From positions 62,001 to 126,000 of the forward strand of contig CAWFME010000008.1 in NCBI GenBank assembly GCA_963816955.1: a DNA stretch of 64,000 bases, written 5' to 3'. A program made the position numbers and the translations under genes. Shown in pieces: positions 7,992-15,228 of the stretch. The notes under the pieces were generated by a model. It was not told the DNA's origin, searched no databases, and saw nothing but the letters and a program-made list of their open reading frames with translations. Source of the DNA: DATFQI01 sp963816955 (lineage in GTDB: Bacteria > Actinomycetota > Thermoleophilia > Solirubrobacterales > Solirubrobacteraceae). Each line of letters begins with the position of its first letter. The first letter of the stretch is position 1.

Positions 7992-9735
7992 ATGAGTGGA
8001 GCGGACACCTACCTCGGCCTGCGCGCGTTCGTGGACGAGCTCGCGCGCTGCGGGCTGCGGGAGGCGTGCACCGCGCCGGGCTCGCGCTCGACCCCGCTCG
8101 TGCTGAGCTTCTCGCGCGAGCAGCGCATCCGCGCCACCTCGCACATCGACGAGCGCAGCGGGGCGTTCTTCGCGCTCGGGCTGGCGAAGACCAGCGGGCG
8201 CCCGGTCGCGCTCGTGTGCACCTCCGGCACGGCGGCGGCGAACCTCGCGCCGGCGGTGATCGAGGCCCACGAGGCGCGCGTGCCGCTGCTCGTGCTCACG
8301 GCGGACCGCCCGCCCGAGCTGCGCGACCTCGGCGCCGGCCAGACGATCGACCAGGTCAAGCTCTTCGGCAGCGCGGCCAAGTGGTACCTCGAGGTCGACG
8401 AGCACCCCGCCACGCCGGAGCGGATGCGCTGGCTGCGCCAGCTCGCGTGCCGCTCGTTCTGGACCGTGCTCGACGGCCGCCCCGGGCCCGTGCACCTCAA
8501 CTTCGCTCTGCGCGAGCCGCTCGTGCTCGACGCGCCGCTCCCGGCCGAGGAGCCCGGCGGCGGCGGGCGCCCCGAAGGGCGCCCCTGGGTGATGCGCCCG
8601 CCCGTGCGCGCCGAGGCCGGGCCGCGCACGCTCGAGGCGATCGCGACCGACCTCAACGCCCGCCCGCACGCCGTGCTCGTGGCCGGCCGCGCCGAGCGCG
8701 ACCCCCAGCTCGGCGCCGCGCTCTCGGCCTTCGCCCAGCAGGCCGCGATCCCGCTGCTGGCCGAGCCGCTGTCGGGCGCCCGCCGCGGCCCCGCGGCCGT
8801 CGCCCACTACGACGCGCTGCTGCGCGACCGCGCCTGGGCGGACGCCCACAAGCCCGACCTCGTGCTGCGCGTCGGCGACCTGCCGACCTCCAAGCCGCTG
8901 CGCCAGTGGCTGCACGCCCTGCCCGGCGCCGTCCAGATCGCCTTCGACCCGGAGCACGCCTGGCAGGACCCCGGAGGCGTCGTCTCCACGATCGTCGGCG
9001 CCGACCCCCGGACGACGCTCGCCACCGTCACCGAGCGGCTGGCGTCCGGCCGCGACCGCGGCTGGCTCGAGGGCTGGCGCGCCGCCGACCGCATGGCGGC
9101 CGAGGCGATCACCGCGACGCTCGCCCCCGCGCGGGCTGAGCGAGCCGCTCGTCGCCGCCGAGCTCGGCGCCCGCCTGCCCCCCAACGCCACGCTCGTGGT
9201 CGCGTCCTCGATGCCCGTGCGCGACGTCGAGACCTTCGTGAGCGCCCGTGACGACGCCCCGCGCGTGCTGTCCAACCGCGGCGCCAACGGCATCGACGGC
9301 ACGGTCTCGACCGCCTTCGGGACCGCCGCCGCCGCGCCGCACGGCCCCGCCGTGCTGCTGACGGGCGACGTCGCGCTCGCGCACGACGTCGGCGGGCTGC
9401 TGGCGGCCACCCGGCTCGGCCTGAAGCTCACGATCGTCGTGATCGACAACGACGGCGGCGGGATCTTCGCCTTCCTCCCGGTCAGCGGCGAAGGCGCCGA
9501 CTACGTCGAGCACGTCGCGACCCCGCACGGGCTCGACTCCGCCCGCATCGCCGAGCTCTACGGCCTCGCGCACGAGCGCCCGACGGACCCCGACGGCTTC
9601 CGCGCCGCGCTCGACCGCGCGCTCGCCGCCGACCGCACCACGATCGTGTCCGTGCGCACGGACCGCGACGCGAACGTCGCGCTGCACCGCCAGGTGTGGG
9701 AGGCGGTCGCCGCCTCCGTCCGGCGCGGCGCTTAG
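7992..9735 (+). CDS. menD: SEPHCHC synthase (MenD), with an apparent +1 frameshift
   Basis: MenD is the ThDP enzyme that joins 2-oxoglutarate and isochorismate, the first committed menaquinone step. The 5' frame gives CTAPGSRSTPLVLS, HIDERSGAFFALG, VCTSGTAAANLAPAV and LTADRPPELRDLGAGQ, all MenD motifs. The reading then moves by one base at a GGG run (9133-9135); the next frame continues LSEPLVAAELGARLPP and carries SSMPVRDVETF, LTGDVALAHDVGGLL and the ThDP-Mg motif ending NDGGGIFAFLP. With one G removed the protein has about 580 residues, a normal length. A CATGAT hexamer 8 nt before the ATG may be its -10 box. The break is either a sequencing indel or a real mutation in an essential pathway. 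Confidence 0.88.
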
Positions 9736-9738
9736 CCT
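9733..9738 (+). promoter_or_regulatory. Possible -10 element (TAGCCT)
   Basis: TAGCCT overlaps the menD stop codon and sits 9 nt before the ATG at 9748, without a Shine-Dalgarno sequence. It fits the leaderless pattern seen at other starts in the window. Confidence 0.35.
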
Positions 9739-9747
9739 GCCGGGCCC

Positions 9748-10026
9748 ATGTCGGAGCCCCAGGCCACGCTGATCGACGTCGCCCCCACGCCCGAGACCGC
9801 CGAGCGGCCGAAGCGGGCGACCTCGAAGGGGATCGGCGCCGGGGACATCGTGCTCGTCGACAAGAAGGGGCGCCGCTTCCACGCGCTCGTCACGGAGCTC
9901 GAGCAGCTCGAGACGGGCCGCTTCGAGCTGATCGTGCGGCCGCTCGACTCGCGCATCTCGTGGCGGACGGCCTCCGTGCGCGAGGTCGTGGAGGTCTGGC
10001 GGCGCGCCGGGCGCCCGCGCGCCTGA
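9748..10026 (+). CDS. Small protein of unknown function, 92 aa
   Basis: I do not recognise this protein. It starts with a disordered, Pro/Glu-rich ~25 residues and continues with a compact beta-type segment, GDIVLVDKKGRRFHALVTEL, then FELIVRPLDSRISWRTAS and a short helix ending RRAGRPRA. The pattern of short strands with glycine turns resembles an SH3- or KOW-like small barrel. The reading frame has good actinobacterial codon bias and a start 12 nt after the menD stop, so it is very likely a real gene. Confidence 0.7.
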   Translation: MSEPQATLIDVAPTPETAERPKRATSKGIGAGDIVLVDKKGRRFHALVTELEQLETGRFELIVRPLDSRISWRTASVREVVEVWRRAGRPRA

Positions 10027-10052
10027 GCCGCCGGCCCGCCCGGCCGACCCGC

Positions 10053-10058
10053 TAGCGT
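10053..10058 (+). promoter_or_regulatory. Possible -10 element (TAGCGT) of egtB
   Basis: TAGCGT lies 7 nt before the GTG at 10066, and no ribosome-binding site is visible between them. Confidence 0.35.
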
Positions 10059-10065
10059 TCCGCCC

Positions 10066-11355
10066 GTGACCGCGACGCAGCAGCGCGCCGCCACCGCCGC
10101 CGCCGACCTGGCGGAGGCGCGGGAGCGCACGCTGGCGCTGGTCTCCGGGCTCTCCGACGCCGCCGTCGAGACCGCCCACTCCGCGCTGATGAGCCCGCTC
10201 GTGTGGGATCTCGCGCACATCGCCGCCTATGAGGACCTGTGGATGGGCTGCCGCCACGGTGGCGGCGAGCTGCTGCAGCCCGAGCTGGCCGCGATGTACG
10301 ACGCGTTCGAGACGCCGCGCGAGGTGCGCGGCAACCTGCCGCTGCTGGACCGCGCGCAGGCGCTCGACTACCTCGCGGAGGTGCGCGAGCGCACGCTCGA
10401 GGTGCTCGCGGCCAAGGCGATCGGCAACGGGGAGCTGTTCGAGCTGGTGCTCCGCCACGAGCAGCAGCACAACGAGACGATGCTGCAGGCGATCGAGCTG
10501 GCGCGGCTGCTGCCCGCTCCGGCGCTGCGCCCCGATCGCCGGCCCGGCGCACCCGGCGGCCACAGCGGCCTGGAGGCGGTGGCGGTCCCGGCAGGGCCGT
10601 GCACGCTCGGCGCCGGGCGCTTCGGCTTCTCCTACGACAACGAGCGCCCCCGCCACCGCACCGAGCTGCAGGCCTTCAGGATCGGCCGCACGCCGGTCAC
10701 GAACGCCACCTGGCTGGCCTTCGCCGAGGGCGGCGGCTACGAGCGCCGCGAGTGGTGGAGCGACGAGGGCTGGTCCTGGAAGGAGGACTACGACATCACC
10801 CACCCGGGCGGCTGGGCCCGTGGCCCGGCCGGCTGGCGGCAGTGGCGGATCGACGGATGGGCGCCGCTGCACCCCGACGAGCCGGTCGTCCACGTGTCCT
10901 GGTTCGAGGCCGATGCCTTCGCCAGAGCGCACGGCGCTCGCCTCCCCACGGAGGCCGAGTGGGAGAAGGCAGCGACCTGGGACCAGGCCGCGGGTAGGGC
11001 CCGCCGGCACCCCTGGGGCGACGAGCCGCCCTGCCCTCACCGCGCCAACCTCGGCCAGACGGGCTTCGGCCCGCACCCGGCCGGCGCGCACCCCGAAGGC
11101 GCCTCGCCCTGCGGCGCGCTCGGGATGCTCGGGGACGTGTGGGAGTGGACCGCGAGCGACTTCCACGGCTACGGCGGCTTCGTCGCCCATCCGTACCGCG
11201 AGTACTCCGAGGTCTTCTTCGGCCCCGACTACAAGGTCTTGCGCGGCGGCTCGTGGGCCAGCCGCGAGCGCGCGACGACCGCGACGACGCGCAACTGGGA
11301 CCTCCCGCTGCGCCGCCAGATCTTCAGCGGGGTGCGCCTCGCCTGGGATCTCTAG
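10066..11355 (+). CDS. egtB: Ergothioneine biosynthesis protein EgtB (hercynine oxygenase)
   Basis: EgtB is the non-haem iron enzyme that couples hercynine to gamma-glutamylcysteine or cysteine with O2. The 429-residue protein has an N-terminal DinB-like helical domain with WDLAHIAAYEDLW (about residues 46-58) and HEQQHNETMLQ (about 130-140), which together supply the iron-binding histidines. The C-terminal FGE-sulfatase fold shows GRTPVTNATWLAF, RLPTEAEWEKAA, GDVWEWTASDF and LRGGSWASRER. No egtD, egtA or egtC is next to it, unlike the usual egt cluster. The start is a GTG preceded by TAGCGT. Which thiol donor it uses cannot be told from sequence by eye. Confidence 0.9.
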   Translation: MTATQQRAATAAADLAEARERTLALVSGLSDAAVETAHSALMSPLVWDLAHIAAYEDLWMGCRHGGGELLQPELAAMYDAFETPREVRGNLPLLDRAQALDYLAEVRERTLEVLAAKAIGNGELFELVLRHEQQHNETMLQAIELARLLPAPALRPDRRPGAPGGHSGLEAVAVPAGPCTLGAGRFGFSYDNERPRHRTELQAFRIGRTPVTNATWLAFAEGGGYERREWWSDEGWSWKEDYDITHPGGWARGPAGWRQWRIDGWAPLHPDEPVVHVSWFEADAFARAHGARLPTEAEWEKAATWDQAAGRARRHPWGDEPPCPHRANLGQTGFGPHPAGAHPEGASPCGALGMLGDVWEWTASDFHGYGGFVAHPYREYSEVFFGPDYKVLRGGSWASRERATTATTRNWDLPLRRQIFSGVRLAWDL

Positions 11356-11358
11356 CCT
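11353..11358 (+). promoter_or_regulatory. Possible -10 element (TAGCCT)
   Basis: TAGCCT overlaps the egtB stop and is 9 nt before the GTG at 11368. It matches the leaderless-type hexamers elsewhere in the window. Confidence 0.35.
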
Positions 11359-11367
11359 TTTCCGCGC

Positions 11368-11703
11368 GTGACAGCGGACGACGACGACCACCAGATCGGC
11401 TACCAGGCGCTCCCGCGCGGCGTGCCGGTGCATTCCTCGGACGGCGCGCGGATCGGCAAGGTCCGCCGCGTGCTCGACAACGCGCGCGAGCACATCTTCG
11501 ACGGCCTCGTGATCGACACCGACGGCGGCCGCCGGTTCGTCGACGCGCCCGAGGTCGGCCGCATCACCCGCTCGCGCGTCACGCTGACCATCGACGCCGC
11601 GGAGGCCGCCCAGCTGCCGCCGCACCGCGGCATGCTCGGCAACCTCCAGACCCGCGCCGAGCGCACGGGCAGGCGCTGGCGACGGCGTCTGCCGGGTAGC
11701 TAG
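11368..11703 (+). CDS. PRC-barrel domain protein
   Basis: The 111-residue protein contains a PRC-barrel-like segment, GVPVHSSDGARIGKVRRVLD followed by HIFDGLVIDTDGGRRFVDAP and VGRITRSRVTLTID, the strand pattern known from photosynthetic reaction centre H and RimM-type barrels. The C-terminal ~20 residues are Arg-rich (RAERTGRRWRRRLPGS). Such small PRC proteins in actinobacteria are uncharacterised and are often stress-related. The start is GTG with a TAGCCT hexamer 9 nt upstream. The stop runs into the presumed promoter of the next gene. Confidence 0.75.
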   Translation: MTADDDDHQIGYQALPRGVPVHSSDGARIGKVRRVLDNAREHIFDGLVIDTDGGRRFVDAPEVGRITRSRVTLTIDAAEAAQLPPHRGMLGNLQTRAERTGRRWRRRLPGS

Positions 11704-11706
11704 GCT
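11701..11706 (+). promoter_or_regulatory. Possible -10 element (TAGGCT)
   Basis: TAGGCT begins at the stop codon of the PRC-barrel gene and is 6 nt before the GTG at 11713. Confidence 0.35.
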
Positions 11707-11712
11707 CCGACC

Positions 11713-12219
11713 GTGGAGGCCTACCTGGGGATCGTCAGCCGTCGCGAGGTGCGCGACTACATCGCAGGGCCGCTCGAGCCGGAGGTCGAGCACCGGATCC
11801 TCGACGCGGGCCGCCTCGCGGGCAGCGCCAAGAACCGCCAGCCGTGGACGTTCGTGGTCGTCCGCGACGACCGCGCGGTCGAGGCCGTCGCCGAGTCGGT
11901 CTTCGAACCCGGCAACATCCTCGGCGCCGCCTTCGTGGTCGCGGTCGTGATGAGCGGCGGCGCCGGGATCGACGCCGGCCGCGCCGTGCAGAACATGCTG
12001 CTGGCCGCGCACGCGCATGGGATCGGGTCCTGCCCGAACGGCATCAGCGACCCCGTCGGTCTCAACCGGGCGCTGCGGCTCGGCGAGGACGCGAAGGTCG
12101 CCGCCGTGCTCTCCTTCGGCCACCCCGCGCGGCGGAGCGACCCGGCGCGGCGCAGCGCCGACGAGTGGGTCGCCCGCGCGAAGCGCAAGCCCTACGAGGA
12201 AGTGGTCCGGGAGATCTAG
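11713..12219 (+). CDS. Nitroreductase-family flavoprotein
   Basis: The 168-residue protein is a short member of the FMN-binding nitroreductase fold. SRREVRDYIAGPLEPE at the N-terminus is the usual phosphate-binding opening, followed by GRLAGSAKNRQPWTFVVVRD and IDAGRAVQNMLLAAHAHGIG. It lacks the longer insertions of NfsA/NfsB, and the substrate cannot be predicted. It converges with menF; the two stop codons share the palindrome CTAG, so the genes overlap by 4 nt with no terminator between them. Confidence 0.85.
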   Translation: MEAYLGIVSRREVRDYIAGPLEPEVEHRILDAGRLAGSAKNRQPWTFVVVRDDRAVEAVAESVFEPGNILGAAFVVAVVMSGGAGIDAGRAVQNMLLAAHAHGIGSCPNGISDPVGLNRALRLGEDAKVAAVLSFGHPARRSDPARRSADEWVARAKRKPYEEVVREI

Positions 12220-13658
12220 CCGCTCAGGATGGGCAGCAGGGCGCCGAGCTTGACCTCGGTCTCGGCCAGCTCGGCCGCCGGGTCGGAGTCGCGCACCACG
12301 CCGACGCCCGCGTAGAGCCGCGCCTCGTGCCCGCGCAGCAGCGCGCAGCGCAGCGCGACGCAGAACTCGCCGTCCTCGTTGGCGTCGGTCCAGCCGACCG
12401 GGCCGGCGTACCAGCCGCGGTCGATGCCCTCCAGCGCCGGGATCTGCGGCGTCGCGACCGTGTGCGGCTCGCCGCCGACGGCGGGCGTCGGGTGGAGCAG
12501 GCCGGCGAGCTCGATCGCGCTGTGCGGGTGGGTGAGCTGGGCGCGGATCGGCGTCGCGAGGTGCTGGATGTTGGCGACCTTCACGATCGCCGGCTCGTCG
12601 GGCGCGGTCACCCAGACCGCGTGCGGCCGCAGCGCGAGGGCGATCCGGCGGGCGACGATCTGCTGCTCCTCGCGGTCCTTTTCGGAGCGCAGCAGCTGCT
12701 CGCCGAGGTGGTCGTCGACCGCCGGGTCGGCGGAGCGGCGGATCGAGCCGGCGAGCGCCACGGTCGAGGCGCGCTGGCCGTCGCGGCGCACGAGCAGCTC
12801 CGGCGATGCGGCCACGAACGCCGCGTCGCCGCGCCCGGCGCAGAACACGAAGCAGGAGCCGAACGCCGCGCGCAGGACTCCGAACACCGCCGCGGCGTCG
12901 TGCGGAGCGGGCGCGTGGACCGCGACCTCGCGCGCGAGCACGATCTTCTCGAAGTCGCCGGCGCGGATCCGCTCGACCGCGCGCGCGACCGCGGCCTCGT
13001 AGTGCTGGGGCGGCGCGACCGACTCGACGTGGAAGCGGCCGGCCGGGTCGGGATCGAGCAGCGGCAGCGGCCCGGCGCGCAGCCCGGCGGCGCGCTCCTG
13101 GATCCGCGCGGCCACCTGCGCCGGGTCGTCGTCGGGCGTCACGAGCGCGGCGAGCGTCATCGCGACCTCGCCGCGGCGGCGGGCGACCGCGACCTCCGGG
13201 ACCGTCAGGTCGCCTGCGGAGAAGCCCTGCCAGTGGCGCGCGGCGCCCCCCTCCGGCGCGAACGCGAAGCCGCCCACCGCCACGGGCCCTGCGCCGGCCG
13301 GCCCGTCCGGGACGCCGGCCTCCGCGTTGGCCGCCAGCTCGCGCCAGGCCTCCGCGGCGTCCGCGAAGCGCGAGGCGCCGCTCGTGCGGATCTCGCGCAC
13401 GCTGCCGAGCGCCGCCAGCGCGGCGCCGTCGCGATCGGGCTGCTCGAAGCAGAACCACGGCTCGCCGGGGCGGCGCGAGGCGAACGCGAGCGCGCTCGGG
13501 TCGACCCCGGCCGGCAGCGGCACGGTGATCGAGGCGAGCACCTCGCCGCGGCCGGCACGGGCACGGCGCAGCGCGCGCTCGCAGCGCGCGAGCAGCTCGC
13601 CGCCGTAGGCCGGCGCGAGCGCGAACGGCTCGCGCGCGGGTGCCGTCGTGAGGCTCAC
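12216..13658 (-). CDS. menF: Isochorismate synthase
   Basis: This 480-residue chorismate-utilising enzyme converts chorismate to isochorismate, feeding MenD. The C-terminal ~260 residues hold the conserved core: ERIRAGDFEKIVLAREV, ALAGSIRRSADPAVDD, LLRSEKDREEQQIVARRI, HLATPIRAQL, LHPTPAVGGEPH and WYAGPVGWTDANEDGEFCVA, ending with YAGVGVVRDSDPAAELAETE. Isochorismate and salicylate synthases share these motifs; the nearby men genes favour menaquinone. The start is GTG at 13658, with TACCCT 8 nt upstream as a possible -10 box. Confidence 0.93.
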   Translation of the reverse strand: MSLTTAPAREPFALAPAYGGELLARCERALRRARAGRGEVLASITVPLPAGVDPSALAFASRRPGEPWFCFEQPDRDGAALAALGSVREIRTSGASRFADAAEAWRELAANAEAGVPDGPAGAGPVAVGGFAFAPEGGAARHWQGFSAGDLTVPEVAVARRRGEVAMTLAALVTPDDDPAQVAARIQERAAGLRAGPLPLLDPDPAGRFHVESVAPPQHYEAAVARAVERIRAGDFEKIVLAREVAVHAPAPHDAAAVFGVLRAAFGSCFVFCAGRGDAAFVAASPELLVRRDGQRASTVALAGSIRRSADPAVDDHLGEQLLRSEKDREEQQIVARRIALALRPHAVWVTAPDEPAIVKVANIQHLATPIRAQLTHPHSAIELAGLLHPTPAVGGEPHTVATPQIPALEGIDRGWYAGPVGWTDANEDGEFCVALRCALLRGHEARLYAGVGVVRDSDPAAELAETEVKLGALLPILSG

Positions 13659-13666
13659 GACGGCTA

Positions 13667-13672
13667 AGGGTA
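13667..13672 (-). promoter_or_regulatory. Possible -10 element (TACCCT) of menF
   Basis: On the minus strand TACCCT ends 8 nt before the menF GTG, inside the 18-nt gap after the small membrane gene. It suggests that menF can be expressed on its own from a leaderless message. Confidence 0.3.
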
Positions 13673-13676
13673 CGAG

Positions 13677-13889
13677 CTAGCCGGCCCGCCGCGACGGGAT
13701 GTCGCGATCCGGATCGTCGTCCTCGACGACCCGCAGATGCGCGCCGGCCTTCCGCATCTGTCGCTTGAGCGCCCGGTGCTCGCGCTCCGCGGCCCCGTCG
13801 GCTCGCTTGGCGCCACGGACCAGCGCGAGGGCGAACGCGACGACGAGCACGTAGACGAGGACCAGCGCCAAGGCCACCTGCAGGCTCAT
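13677..13889 (-). CDS. Small single-pass membrane protein
   Basis: This 70-residue protein starts with one hydrophobic helix (residues ~4-24, LQVALALVLVYVLVVAFALA) and continues with a basic, helical cytoplasmic tail (EREHRALKRQMRKAGAHLR) and an acidic end. I do not recognise a family. It lies 18 nt upstream of menF on the same strand and may be co-transcribed. Confidence 0.65.
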   Translation of the reverse strand: MSLQVALALVLVYVLVVAFALALVRGAKRADGAAEREHRALKRQMRKAGAHLRVVEDDDPDRDIPSRRAG

Positions 13890-13913
13890 GGCGTGCGGGA
13901 ACCAAACGCAGAT

Positions 13914-13931
13914 GGGTGACGGATCTCACCC
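13914..13931 (-). terminator. Hairpin downstream of the CAP-domain gene
   Basis: GGGTGA (13914-13919) pairs with TCACCC (13926-13931) around a 6-nt loop, beginning 8 nt after the stop of the CAP gene. There is no T-run, so terminator activity is only likely. Confidence 0.35.
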
Positions 13932-13938
13932 TTGGGTG

Positions 13939-14484
13939 TCATCGTGCGAGGCCGAAGTTCGCGGCGTAGGTCGCGCTCGAGCGCATCCAGCCGCCGAACG
14001 GGCTGCCGAGCGCGATCCCCACACCGACGTCGCGGTAGTTGCGGCCGAGCAGCACGCGCCGGTGCGGCGGGCTGCGCAGCCACGACCGGACCGCGGCCCG
14101 CGGCGACGCGAGCCGGCCTTGGCCCCAGGCCAGGACCTCGCCCGCGGCGCGGCCGCGATAGCCCGCGGCGCGCAGCCGGTCGTGCAGCGTCGAGCCGCCG
14201 GGGCTCACGTGGGAGAAGAACCGCCGCGCGACCATCGTGCGCGCGAAGCGGCCGGCCATCCGGGTCAGGCGCGGGTCGGGCTCGACCGCGGCGAGGCCGT
14301 GGCGGCGGCGCACCCGGTTGACCTCGCAGACGACGGCCGCCCGGCCGGCGCCGGGCGAGGCCGGCATGGCCGAGGTGGCGGCGCAGCGGGTCGCGGCCGG
14401 CGCGGGCGCGGCGCCGAGGGCGAGCAGGATCGTGAACGCGGCGGGGCACGCGATAGCGCGCCGCCGGAAGGCAAGCGTGGACAT
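13939..14484 (-). CDS. Secreted CAP (SCP/PR-1) domain protein
   Basis: The 181-residue protein has a signal peptide (about residues 1-30, Arg-rich start, hydrophobic AFTILLALGAAPAPAA, Ala-x-Ala end) and a CAP domain. The family motifs are clear: VCEVNRVRRRHGLAAVEPDP at the start of helix 1, RRFFSHVSPGG with the conserved His, GEVLAWGQG with the Glu, SPPHRRVLLGRNYRDVGVGIA and a last strand TYAANFG. Bacterial CAP proteins such as YkwD are uncharacterised exported proteins, often active around the cell wall or in spores. Upstream is a 181-nt gap with several hairpins. Confidence 0.9.
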   Translation of the reverse strand: MSTLAFRRRAIACPAAFTILLALGAAPAPAATRCAATSAMPASPGAGRAAVVCEVNRVRRRHGLAAVEPDPRLTRMAGRFARTMVARRFFSHVSPGGSTLHDRLRAAGYRGRAAGEVLAWGQGRLASPRAAVRSWLRSPPHRRVLLGRNYRDVGVGIALGSPFGGWMRSSATYAANFGLAR

Positions 14485-14665
14485 GCGGTTCTCCCGTGAC
14501 GCCCTGCCTTCGTCCGAGCCGGGCGCGGTGGAGTCCGGCCACTCGACAGGCCGGATATTTCAGGCGGCTTCCCCGACCGCCACGCCGGGCTCGTTGCGCG
14601 GCGCCGCGCCAATCTAGCTCATGGGGGAGATTTCTACCTTCCCCCGAACGGGGTAACTTTTGCGA
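14485..14665. other. 181-nt gap with hairpins between ilvN and the CAP gene
   Basis: Both neighbours are on the minus strand. TCCGGCC (14534-14540) pairs with GGCCGGA (14549-14555), and a self-complementary GCGCGGCGCCGCGC lies near 14597-14610. Just after the ilvN stop, CCCC-GTTC-GGGG on the minus strand (about 14642-14656) competes with a second pairing of GGGGGA with TCCCCC about 11 nt apart. The set could hold the ilvBN terminator and a leader for the CAP gene. I looked for the c-di-AMP (ydaO) riboswitch that precedes some actinobacterial cell-wall genes and could not match its conserved blocks. Confidence 0.4.
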
Positions 14666-15223
14666 CTACGTCTCGCCGCGGCCGCGGGAGATGGCGATCT
14701 CGCCCGTGCGGGCCATCTCGACGAGGCCGAACGGGCGCACCATGCGCTCGAACGCCTCGATCTTCTCCCAGGTGCCCGTGATCTCGACGATCACGGAGCG
14801 GCGGGTGACGTCGATGATCTTCCCGCGGAAGATCTCCACGACCTGCATCACCTCGCCGCGGCTCGCGCCGTCGGCCGAGATCTTGAACAGCGCGAGCTCG
14901 CGCGCGACGGTGTCCGCCGGCTCGAGGTCGCGGATCTTGATCACGTTGACGAGCTTGTGCAGCTGCTTGGTGACCTGGTCGATCGGGTGCATCGCGCCGT
15001 CGAGCGTGAGCGTGATGCGCGACAGCGACTCGTCGTCGGTCGGGCCGACGGCGAGCGTGTCGATGTTGAACCCGCGGCGGGCGAAGAGCCCGGAGATCCG
15101 GGTCAGGACGCCCGGCTTGTTCTCGACGAGGATCGAGAGGATGTGCTTGCGGCCCGTCCGCACGCCGGCGGACGCCTCGAGCTCCTCGAGGGTGAGCGGC
15201 TCCTTGGTCCCTGGCTCGCCCAT
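14666..15223 (-). CDS. ilvN: Acetolactate synthase small (regulatory) subunit
   Basis: IlvN/IlvH activates the catalytic subunit IlvB and gives it valine feedback control. The 185-residue protein has an N-terminal ACT domain, HILSILVENKPGVLTRISGL and FARRGFNIDTLAVGPTDDES (about residues 26-65), with the Gly and Asn region that binds valine, and the usual C-terminal half ending FGLVEMARTGEIAISRG. The ATG at 15223 is preferred because GGTGGGG lies 8-14 nt upstream. A GTG at 15232 would instead give a 4-nt overlap with ilvB and three extra residues. It forms an operon with ilvB. Confidence 0.95.
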   Translation of the reverse strand: MGEPGTKEPLTLEELEASAGVRTGRKHILSILVENKPGVLTRISGLFARRGFNIDTLAVGPTDDESLSRITLTLDGAMHPIDQVTKQLHKLVNVIKIRDLEPADTVARELALFKISADGASRGEVMQVVEIFRGKIIDVTRRSVIVEITGTWEKIEAFERMVRPFGLVEMARTGEIAISRGRGET

Positions 15224-15228
15224 CGCCG

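Noticed and set aside
6279..13658. Phenazine-type gene cluster (PhzF-like, isochorismate synthase, nitroreductase)
   Set aside because: All isochorismate-related genes fit menaquinone synthesis; no phzA/B/D/E/G genes are present.
9109..13929. Very long open frame (~1600 codons) antisense to menD, egtB and neighbours
   Set aside because: It is a side effect of extreme GC in the third codon position; its product is Arg/Ala-rich without domains, and the opposite-strand genes are well supported.
14485..14665. Possible c-di-AMP (ydaO) riboswitch before the CAP-domain gene
   Set aside because: Hairpins are present, but I could not match the conserved blocks of the ydaO consensus; only a covariance-model search would settle it.
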